A stretch of 7,111 nucleotides of DNA from positions 1 through 7,111 of the forward strand of contig JACQGT010000586.1 of NCBI GenBank assembly GCA_016199425.1, given 5' to 3'. Of this stretch, positions 1-6,049 are shown one piece after another. Both the position numbers and the translations under genes were made by a program. The notes under the pieces are model-generated. The model did not search any database and had not been told where the DNA came from. It worked only from the letters and a program-made list of their open reading frames with translations. This DNA comes from Chloroflexota bacterium. GTDB lineage: Bacteria; Chloroflexota; Anaerolineae; Caldilineales; Caldilineaceae. The number at the start of each line of letters is the position of its first letter. The first letter of the stretch is position 1.

Positions 1-491
1 GCGTGATGTTCGGCAACCCGGAGACCACTTCCGGCGGTATGGCCCTGAAGTTCTACGCCAGCGTCCGTCTGGACATCCGGCGCATCCAATCCATCAAGCA
101 GGGCACGGATGTGGTCGGCAACCGCACCCGTGTAACCGTGCGTAAGAACAAAGTGGCCCCGCCCTTCAAAGTGGCCGAGTTCGACATTATGTACAACGAA
201 GGCATCAGCAAGAATGGCGACCTGCTCGATTTGGGCGTGGAATATAATGTGGTGGAGAAGCGGGGCGCATTCTACAGCTTTCAAGACATCCGTTTGGGCC
301 AGGGCAGGGAAAATGCCAAAGTCTTTCTGGGGGAGAATCCCGCCATTGCTGGGGAGATCGACGGCCTGATCCGGCAGACCGGCGGCTTGCCCGTCAACCT
401 TTCCCGCCGCAGCAGCGCGGGGATGGATGACGAGGGTAGCGCCTACGCCAGCGACGATGACGACGGGGCGATTCTGGACGATGCAGCGTAA
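1..491 (+). CDS. recA: RecA recombinase, C-terminal part (5' end outside window)
   Basis: This is the 3' end of recA, the ATP-dependent strand-exchange protein that forms filaments on single-stranded DNA, drives homologous recombination and triggers LexA cleavage. The reading frame enters from the left edge; the in-frame GTG at position 3 is an internal valine, not a start. The first visible residues (VMFGNPETTSGG) are the end of DNA-binding loop L2. They are followed by the conserved KFYASVRLDIRR strand, the core end (VAPPFKVAEFDIMY) and the C-terminal domain with DLGVEYNVVEKRGAFYSF and LGQGRENA. The 162 visible codons cover roughly the last 45% of a typical 340-360-residue RecA. The C-terminal tail is rich in Asp (SDDDD, ILDDAA), as in other RecA proteins, where the acidic tail tempers DNA binding. 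The Walker motifs lie outside the window. A strong hairpin follows the stop codon, so recA probably ends its transcript here. Confidence 0.97.
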   Translation, partial: VMFGNPETTSGGMALKFYASVRLDIRRIQSIKQGTDVVGNRTRVTVRKNKVAPPFKVAEFDIMYNEGISKNGDLLDLGVEYNVVEKRGAFYSFQDIRLGQGRENAKVFLGENPAIAGEIDGLIRQTGGLPVNLSRRSSAGMDDEGSAYASDDDDGAILDDAA

Positions 492-528
492 GCCATCGGA
501 TAGAACGCGGTTGTGGTCTGTATAAGAA

Positions 529-578
529 AGAGCGAAAGCCGTCAAGGACAAACGTCCTTGACGGCTTTCGCTCTGTTT
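529..578 (+). terminator. Long perfect hairpin, probable recA terminator
   Basis: Arms 529-549 and 554-574 are perfect 21-bp inverted repeats around a 4-nt AAAC loop, 37 nt after the recA stop. The 3' flank is GTTTAT, so the U-tract is short, although TTT also occurs within the right arm. The position and strength support a factor-independent terminator for recA. The extreme length and perfection are unusual for a terminator and may reflect an inserted palindrome. Confidence 0.75.
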
Positions 579-582
579 ATGG

Positions 583-612
583 GTAGTGTTATACTCAGTA
601 GTGTTATACTCA
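583..612 (+). repeat. 15-nt perfect tandem duplication
   Basis: GTAGTGTTATACTCA occurs twice head to tail (583-597 and 598-612). Each copy contains TATACT, which matches the -10 hexamer at five of six positions, but neither copy has a good -35 at 16-18 nt. It lies between the recA terminator and the kinase gene. The rest of 613-724 is low-complexity, with repeated GACT words, and shows no gene. Confidence 0.8.
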
Positions 613-724
613 CTAGACTGCAATGCTGCCAAGCCTGACTCAGGACTTTGGACTGGTGACTGCGGACTACTGACATTGAATTCTATACATTCTTTATCTG
701 ACTATCGGCAGTTTTCCCTAAGCC

Positions 725-2542
725 ATGTCAACAGCAAGCAAAGTTGTACAATCGAACAGCGGAAATGCTGTTGAACCCAGAGCGGTCAATCAGTTCATCA
801 CGCCACGCGCCCCCGAATTGACGGCACATTTGCTGGAGTTGAACCGGCTCCTCAATCAGCGCGACACTGAACTCTATTGGCGGAAGTGCGCCGAAATCGT
901 TCTCGCCCATACGGGTGTGGATGCGGTTTGCATCTGGCTTTTTCCCAGCCACGAATCGATTCCCGAAGTAATGGTGCGTATAGGCAATTTTAGCGAGACC
1001 CGGCTTTTGCGTGTCGATCGTTGGGAAGCGGCTCTGCAAAATATGCCTATGGGTGATCTACACACGGGTGATGCGGGCAGGAGCGAAGAATTTCAGGCGG
1101 TTGAGGCGGGCAAGATTGATTTGGGTGTGGGCCGCCGTGATGAAGACCTGCCTATTTTGCATATACGATTGCATGCGGATGGTCTGCTCCACGGCGGGAT
1201 TAGTCTGGCTTTCTCCGCCGAGTGGGCGCACAGACAGAATGACTATAGCGAACTGACCCAATTCGTTCAGTTTATCACTGACAACGGTCTGCGCCACCGA
1301 CAGTTGAATATCACCCGCCGCCGCCTGGATCAAGTGAGCCTGATTGCCCAAGTCAGCCAGTCGCTGAACAGCACGCTGGACCTGGACGCCGTCTTGCAAG
1401 AGACGACGGAAATGACTGCCTACGTGCTTCAGGCCCAAGCGGCTACGCTTTTCCTGACCGACGAGCGACACAACCAGTTGCTCTTTTACGTGCCGACAGG
1501 CAAGGCAGGCGGAGTTCTGCGCGAGATGCGCATCCCCATCACCCAGGGTGTGGCCGGTTGGGTAGCTACCAACCGTAAGCCGATTATCGTGAATGACGCG
1601 ACCAGAGATCAACGGTTCTCGGCGCGGGTGGATGCGGAAACGGGCTTTCACACGAAGAACATTCTCTGTGTACCTTTGCTCTCGCAAGGGCGTCTGGTGG
1701 GCGTGTTGGAGGTGCTGAACAAAGAGGTGAAAGGTGGATTCACCCAGGAGGATCAAGTCTGGTTGGAGACAATGGCCAGCCAGGCTGCGGTTGCCCTGGA
1801 GAACGCCCATCTCTTCCAAAACCTGCGCAAAGAGCAGGAACGAATGATCCGGGCCGAGGAAGAAGTGCGGCGTCAGTTGAACCGCGATCTGCACGATGGA
1901 CCAGCCCAGTTGCTCAATCTGATTATTATGAATGTGGGCGTAACCCGGCAACTTTTGGAACGCAAACGCTATGAAACTGTCCGTTCCGAGCTGGATCTGT
2001 TGGAGAATCTGGGTCGCCACGCCAATCGTGAGATTCGTACACTTCTTTTCGAGCTGCGCCCGGTGATTTTGGAAAGCCAGGGATTGGTTGCGGCCTTACG
2101 CTCGTACGTCCGTCAACTGACCGAGGCGATTGCCAGCCAGGCGCAGATGTCCGGACAGCCCGCCAAGCCAGGAAAGTTACTTTTGCAGGCCGATGATCTG
2201 CCTATCGCCCTGACGCCCCAAGCCGAGAAGCATATTTTCTCGGTTGTTCAAGAGGCGATCAACAACATTCGTAAATATGCAGATGCCGAGAATGTCTGGG
2301 TGCGTGTGGGGATCGAAGGTGAATCGCTGATTTTCTCTGTAGAAGACGATGGCAAAGGTTTTGATCTGTCATCGGTGCAGTCGGACTACGAGAGCAGAGG
2401 CAGTTTTGGTCTGCTCAATATGTACGAGCGGACTGAAATGCTGGAAGGTGTTTTGAACATCCAATCCCCCACCCCCAACACCGGCAAAGGCACGCTGATT
2501 CTGGGGCGACTGCCCATCCGTGCCGTGCAGCGCACCAGTTGA
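725..2542 (+). CDS. GAF-domain sensor histidine kinase, NarL/DegS type (HisKA_3)
   Basis: This encodes a 605-residue soluble sensor kinase that would autophosphorylate on histidine and pass phosphate to a LuxR/NarL-type response regulator. Residues 40-195 look like a diverged first GAF fold. Residues 205-360 are a canonical GAF domain (TLFLTDE, ITQGVAGWVA, VPLLSQGRLVGVLEVLNK, ending ASQAAVALENAHLF). A short charged helix (366-385) leads to the HisKA_3 box RDLHDGPAQLLN, with H390 as the phosphoacceptor. The HATPase domain has its N box at QEAINNIRKYA (509-519), a G1 box DDGKGFD (541-547) and a GLLNMYER box (562-569). No transmembrane segment or signal peptide is visible, so it is probably cytoplasmic, with the GAF domains sensing a small ligand, gas or redox state. 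ATG 725 is the best start, but there is no clear Shine-Dalgarno sequence, so it may be leaderless or weakly translated. No response-regulator gene adjoins it. The ligand cannot be deduced. Confidence 0.94.
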   Translation: MSTASKVVQSNSGNAVEPRAVNQFITPRAPELTAHLLELNRLLNQRDTELYWRKCAEIVLAHTGVDAVCIWLFPSHESIPEVMVRIGNFSETRLLRVDRWEAALQNMPMGDLHTGDAGRSEEFQAVEAGKIDLGVGRRDEDLPILHIRLHADGLLHGGISLAFSAEWAHRQNDYSELTQFVQFITDNGLRHRQLNITRRRLDQVSLIAQVSQSLNSTLDLDAVLQETTEMTAYVLQAQAATLFLTDERHNQLLFYVPTGKAGGVLREMRIPITQGVAGWVATNRKPIIVNDATRDQRFSARVDAETGFHTKNILCVPLLSQGRLVGVLEVLNKEVKGGFTQEDQVWLETMASQAAVALENAHLFQNLRKEQERMIRAEEEVRRQLNRDLHDGPAQLLNLIIMNVGVTRQLLERKRYETVRSELDLLENLGRHANREIRTLLFELRPVILESQGLVAALRSYVRQLTEAIASQAQMSGQPAKPGKLLLQADDLPIALTPQAEKHIFSVVQEAINNIRKYADAENVWVRVGIEGESLIFSVEDDGKGFDLSSVQSDYESRGSFGLLNMYERTEMLEGVLNIQSPTPNTGKGTLILGRLPIRAVQRTS

Positions 2543-2583
2543 GCGGTGACTCGCAGTGATTCACGGCTGCCACACTTTGACAG

Positions 2584-2619
2584 AGCCGGGGTGATGCGAT
2601 AGCGTTACTCCGGTTTTTT
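2584..2619 (+). terminator. Intrinsic terminator after the histidine kinase
   Basis: Arms 2586-2597 and 2602-2613 form a 12-bp stem, with three G-U wobbles and no mismatches, around a GATA loop. It is followed at once by six T residues (2614-2619). It lies 43 nt after the kinase stop, so the kinase gene is separated from tgt. Confidence 0.88.
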
Positions 2620-2665
2620 GTGTGCCAAAAAAAACGATTTGCCCGGCAGTGTCGACGAGTATCAA

Positions 2666-2742
2666 TAGACCGCAACAGATGCTCCCCGCCGGTCACGGAT
2701 GGGCGGGCGGGTCCCGGACCACACCCGGAGCATTGCGGTCTA
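2666..2742 (+). promoter_or_regulatory. Structured leader hairpin ahead of tgt
   Basis: TAGACCGCAA at 2666-2675 pairs perfectly with 2733-2742. After a 4-nt bulge (CAGA, 2676-2679), TGCTCC at 2680-2685 pairs with 2727-2732, giving 16 bp of stem. The enclosed 41 nt are very GC-rich (GGGCGGGCGGG) and can form further CCGCC/GGCGG pairing. The element ends 8 nt before the tgt ribosome-binding site and has no U-tract, so it is not an intrinsic terminator. It could be a cis-acting RNA element or a dispersed palindrome. It does not match the preQ1 riboswitch pattern I know. Confidence 0.5.
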
Positions 2743-2750
2743 CTGAATAT

Positions 2751-2757
2751 AGGGAAG
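2751..2757 (+). promoter_or_regulatory. Ribosome-binding site fixing the tgt start
   Basis: AGGGAAG lies 5 nt before GTG 2763. It decides the start: the frame is open back to an ATG at 2622, but that ATG has no such site, sits just after the kinase terminator, and would add 47 residues encoded by the leader hairpin that Tgt proteins do not have. Confidence 0.75.
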
Positions 2758-2762
2758 TTTGG

Positions 2763-3926
<1,164 letters not shown>

Positions 3927-3935
<9 letters not shown>

Positions 3936-3954
3936 CTCCTGACTCCTAACTCCA
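3927..3954 (+). repeat. Heptamer tandem repeat spanning the tgt stop
   Basis: Four units of seven bases (AACTCCT, GACTCCT, GACTCCT, AACTCCA) lie in tandem. The TGA stop of tgt (3933-3935) is formed across the junction of units one and two. Similar ACTCCTG heptamers are common between genes in several bacterial phyla. The unit number could vary by slippage without affecting the active site of tgt. Confidence 0.85.
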
Positions 3955-3973
3955 AACGTCGAGGAATCCATTC

Positions 3974-4810
3974 GTGTTTGAAATCATCAAAGCAATTGTA
4001 CTGGGCATTGTACAGGGGGCGACTGAATTTCTGCCGGTGAGCAGCAGCGGCCATCTGGTCATCGTTCCCTGGCTGCTGGGCTGGCAGCCGGGCGATCTCC
4101 TCTTCGACACTATACTCCATTGGGGCACCCTCGTCTCTATTGCTCTGGTCTTCTGGGCCGACTTTGTGCGTATCATCCGGGCTACCCTGACGAGTCTGGC
4201 GCGGCGCAGCCTGGCGGACCCCAACGCCCGTCTGGGCTGGTGGATTGTGCTGGCGACAATTCCCGCCGCAGCCTCTGGACTCCTTCTGAAAGATTCAATC
4301 GAGGAACTCTTCCATTCACCGGTTACAGCCGGGACATTCCTCTTCGTCACGGCTGCCCTGTTGTTGGGGAGCGAGTGGCTGGCGCGCCGGGGCAGCTCCC
4401 ATACAACTTTGAATAGACTCTCGTTGGCGGATGCTATTCTGATCGGTCTGGCCCAGGCTGTTGCATTGGCTCCCGGTATCAGCCGTAGCGGCAGCACCAT
4501 TGCCGCCGGTCTGGCCAGAGGTCTGCGCCGTGACGAGGCGGCGCGTTTCAGCTTTTTGCTGGGCACGCCGGCCTTTCTGGGCGCAGGATTGCTCCAGCTT
4601 GCCGATGTCCTGGGCACGGACCCATCCGCATTGACCGTACAAGCGCCCGCGCTGCTGGCCGGTTTTGTTGCCAGCGCCATTGCTGGCCTGGTTGCCATCC
4701 GCTTTCTCCTGGCCTACCTGCGCCGTCGCACGCTTTATCCATTCGCTTTTTATTGTATCGCGCTGGGGATTGTTGTGTTGCTGGTCAACGGGTTGCAACT
4801 CCGCTATTGA
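3974..4810 (+). CDS. uppP: Undecaprenyl-diphosphatase (BacA/UppP family)
   Basis: This is an integral membrane enzyme of 278 residues that dephosphorylates undecaprenyl diphosphate to undecaprenyl phosphate, the lipid carrier for peptidoglycan and other envelope polymers. It also gives low-level bacitracin resistance. The two family signatures are present: QGATEFLPVSSSGH at 14-27 (E18, S24, H27) and PGISRSGSTIAAG at 167-179 (R171). These form the active site, which faces the outer side of the membrane in E. coli BacA. Hydrophobic stretches along the chain fit the usual eight or so membrane helices. The length is close to E. coli BacA (273). The start is GTG, chosen because GAGGAA (3961-3966) sits 7 nt upstream and because the family begins about 13 residues before the QGxTEFLPVSSSGH motif. 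It lies between tgt (38-nt gap) and the PstS-like gene (15-nt gap). Confidence 0.96.
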   Translation: MFEIIKAIVLGIVQGATEFLPVSSSGHLVIVPWLLGWQPGDLLFDTILHWGTLVSIALVFWADFVRIIRATLTSLARRSLADPNARLGWWIVLATIPAAASGLLLKDSIEELFHSPVTAGTFLFVTAALLLGSEWLARRGSSHTTLNRLSLADAILIGLAQAVALAPGISRSGSTIAAGLARGLRRDEAARFSFLLGTPAFLGAGLLQLADVLGTDPSALTVQAPALLAGFVASAIAGLVAIRFLLAYLRRRTLYPFAFYCIALGIVVLLVNGLQLRY

Positions 4811-4825
4811 GAGATATCATTTTCT

Positions 4826-5671
4826 ATGCCTCAATCTCTGCTTTTCACGCGCATCTCGATAGCACTACTTCTGCTGCTGGCGGCGGGCTGCGCCCAGGCC
4901 GCGGTCGTAACCCCTACTCCGGTGACGATTACGATTGCCGGGTCAACGGAGATACGTCCGGTTTTGGTCGAACTGACCGCTGCGTATAGTGAGCGTCATC
5001 CAAATGTGCTGTTTAGTCTGCGCGGCGGCGGAAGTATTTTGGGTGAGATCTGGTTGGGAAATCGTCAGGTTGATCTGGCGGCCAGCACAGCCTTTCCAGG
5101 TCCAGAGGCGGCCCCTGGCACACTCATGCGTATTCCCATCGCTCTGGATGGGGTGGCTGTGATTGTGCATCCCGACAACCCGGTGGCAGGACTGACGCTC
5201 GTCCAGTTGCGCGATCTCTACAGCGGCAGGCTATTGGATTGGCAGGCTGTGGGCGGCGAAGCCGGGGAGGTTGTTCTGGTAAGCCGGGAAGATGGCAGCG
5301 CCACCCGGATGCTTTTTGAAGAGCGGGTGATGGATGAAGAAGGGGTGGCGCTGACGGCGGTGGTGATGCCCACCAGCGAAGATGTGGTGGAGTATGTGGT
5401 CGAACATCCCAATGCCATTGGCTATGTGAGTCGTGCCTATGTGATGGCGAACGGCGCGCTTTCTGGGGAGACGTCGCCCGTGCGCGTGGTTGCGCTGGAG
5501 GCGCGACTGCCCACCCAACCCGAGATCGCCGTCCAAAGCTATTACCTGACCCGCCCCCTCTTCCTGCTGCGCCGCACATCCGATGCAGCCCGCCTGCAAC
5601 CGTTTATCGATTTTGTGCTCAGCCCCGCCGGCCAGGAGATTGTCGCCCGCTATCACGTGCGTATCCGCTGA
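4826..5671 (+). CDS. PstS-like phosphate-binding lipoprotein (ABC transporter substrate-binding)
   Basis: This is a 281-residue exported binding protein of the type 2 periplasmic-binding fold. A short N-terminus with Arg, a Leu-rich stretch and the lipobox LAAGC (18-22) indicate cleavage before C22 and lipid anchoring outside the membrane. The phosphate-site motifs of PstS can be matched: GSTE (39-42), S70 in GGGS, D83 in DLAAST and R154-E-D-G-S158-A-T160. The last lines up with RSDGSGT of E. coli PstS, except that Ala159 replaces the glycine. The C-terminus (FIDFVLSPAGQEIV) is typical of the family. It is shorter than E. coli PstS but normal for compact homologues. Start ATG 4826 has a weak GAGAG upstream. 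It follows uppP by only 15 nt, and no pstC, pstA or pstB follows, so it is either an orphan binding protein or one working with a permease elsewhere. The ligand could also be another tetrahedral oxyanion. Confidence 0.87.
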   Translation: MPQSLLFTRISIALLLLLAAGCAQAAVVTPTPVTITIAGSTEIRPVLVELTAAYSERHPNVLFSLRGGGSILGEIWLGNRQVDLAASTAFPGPEAAPGTLMRIPIALDGVAVIVHPDNPVAGLTLVQLRDLYSGRLLDWQAVGGEAGEVVLVSREDGSATRMLFEERVMDEEGVALTAVVMPTSEDVVEYVVEHPNAIGYVSRAYVMANGALSGETSPVRVVALEARLPTQPEIAVQSYYLTRPLFLLRRTSDAARLQPFIDFVLSPAGQEIVARYHVRIR

Positions 5672-5719
5672 GGAATCTTCGTCTCACACCAGACAGGTGT
5701 CGGCAGTGAAACCCGTAAC

Positions 5720-5748
5720 TTGCATCTTTTTCTGGGCTGTGCTATGCT
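5720..5748 (+). promoter_or_regulatory. Candidate sigma-70 promoter with extended -10
   Basis: TTGCAT (5720-5725) is separated by exactly 17 nt from TATGCT (5743-5748). The -10 is preceded by TGC, giving an extended -10 (TGCTATGCT). The start of transcription would fall near 5755. The -35 matches consensus at only three positions, so the call rests mainly on the extended -10, the spacing, and the SD-ORF-terminator arrangement directly downstream. Confidence 0.5.
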
Positions 5749-5778
5749 TGCCTCATTCTGTGTAGGGAGGTAGGGTCG

Positions 5779-5859
5779 ATGGATAGGTTTGTGGAGTTGG
5801 CCTGTATATGTAGGACTCGGAAGTGGGCTAACCCCCACTTTTCTTGTTCTTATGGGTAG
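5779..5859 (+). CDS. Candidate 26-residue leader peptide or small protein
   Basis: An ATG at 5779 opens a 26-codon frame ending in TAG (5857-5859). It has a better ribosome-binding site than most genes in the window: GGGAGG (5765-5770), 8 nt before the ATG. The predicted peptide begins MDRFVELACICRTRKW and has C9, C11, H20 and C23, a CxC...HxxC spacing that could bind a metal, though this may be chance in so short a frame. The codons of W16 to H20 and beyond form the terminator hairpin (5821-5840), so a ribosome on this frame would disrupt it, and a transcript ending at the U-tract would lack the stop codon. I do not recognise any family. It may be a true leader peptide controlling read-through into nusA, or a fortuitous ORF in a small RNA. 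Confidence 0.35.
   Translation: MDRFVELACICRTRKWANPHFSCSYG
5821..5848 (+). terminator. Intrinsic terminator upstream of nusA
   Basis: AAGTGGG (5821-5827) pairs perfectly with CCCACTT (5834-5840) around a CTAACC loop. It is followed by a T-rich tail (TTTTCTTGTTCTT, from 5839). No other good terminator follows the PstS-like gene, so this one may close the tgt-uppP-pstS-like transcript. It could also act as an attenuator in the nusA leader, being about 65 nt downstream of the candidate promoter. Confidence 0.75.
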
Positions 5860-5863
5860 TGAC

Positions 5864-5969
5864 GCGTCAAGCGTGATTTGATAGTAGGGGCGCAGCAAGC
5901 AGCGCCCGATGCACAGTTGGCGCAGCAAGCAGCGCCCCTACGGTATTTCTATCAATTGACGGCTGACGC
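5864..5969. repeat. Nested REP-like palindromic element with internal direct repeat
   Basis: Three layers of symmetry are visible. The outer arms 5864-5884 and 5949-5969 are inverted repeats matching at 17 of 21 positions. The inner arms GTAGGGGCGC (5884-5893) and GCGCCCCTAC (5932-5941) are perfect. Inside, GGCGCAGCAAGCAGCGCCC occurs twice as a direct repeat (5889-5907 and 5919-5937, period 30), and each copy can fold as its own GGCGC/GCGCC hairpin. This matches the style of dispersed GTAGGGGC...GCCCCTAC elements between genes in many Chloroflexota and cyanobacteria. No transposase is encoded, so it is a non-autonomous or REP-type repeat. Confidence 0.85.
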
Positions 5970-5988
5970 AACGGTAGTCGTGTGTTGT

Positions 5989-6000
5989 GTAGAAGTCTAC
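5989..6000. repeat. Short palindrome in the nusA leader
   Basis: GTAGA (5989-5993) and TCTAC (5996-6000) are inverted around AG. It could be half of an operator or a small RNA stem. On its own it is too short to call functional. Confidence 0.3.
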
Positions 6001-6049
6001 AATCGAATAGCGGACAACTGAATAGTTGGAGTGGAGTAAAGAGGAAACG

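Larger units (their letters stand above)
5672..6049 (+). other. 378-nt intergenic region ahead of nusA
   Basis: No large gene lies here. In order it holds: a weak 5-bp hairpin (ACACC 5686-5690 with GGTGT 5696-5700, no U-tract), a promoter candidate (5720-5748), a G-rich stretch with a strong Shine-Dalgarno sequence, a 26-codon ORF (5779-5859), an intrinsic terminator (5821-5848), a nested REP-like palindrome (5864-5969), a short palindrome (5989-6000) and the nusA ribosome-binding site. There is no rimP between the PstS-like gene and nusA. Confidence 0.85.

Noticed and set aside
1058..2020. Minus-strand open frame of 320 codons opposite the histidine kinase
   Set aside because: It is antisense to well-conserved GAF and HisKA_3 coding sequence, and its translation is low-complexity His/Gln-rich with no family signature.
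2638..2665. tgt promoter from TTGCCC and TATCAA
   Set aside because: The spacer is only 15 nt and both hexamers are weak. A promoter must exist downstream of the kinase terminator, but this one is not convincing.
2622..2762. Extended tgt start at ATG 2622, adding 47 residues
   Set aside because: The extra residues are encoded by the palindromic leader, resemble no Tgt N-terminus, and lack a ribosome-binding site. GTG 2763 has AGGGAAG at good spacing and gives the family's length.
2620..2762. preQ1 riboswitch ahead of tgt
   Set aside because: The compact class I hairpin with an A-rich pseudoknot tail is not present. The visible structure is a long GC-rich stem of a different shape.
5755..5848. 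SRP RNA, 6S RNA or tmRNA gene
   Set aside because: The conserved SRP apical loop is not present, the length is too short for 6S or tmRNA, and no tRNA-like end is visible.
5889..5937. CRISPR-like direct repeats
   Set aside because: There are only two 19-nt copies with an 11-nt gap, within a larger palindrome, and no cas genes. A REP-like element explains it better.
5956..5993. nusA promoter using TTGACG (5956-5961)
   Set aside because: The -35 is good, but no acceptable -10 lies 16-18 nt downstream. The nearest, TGTAGA, is 26 nt away.
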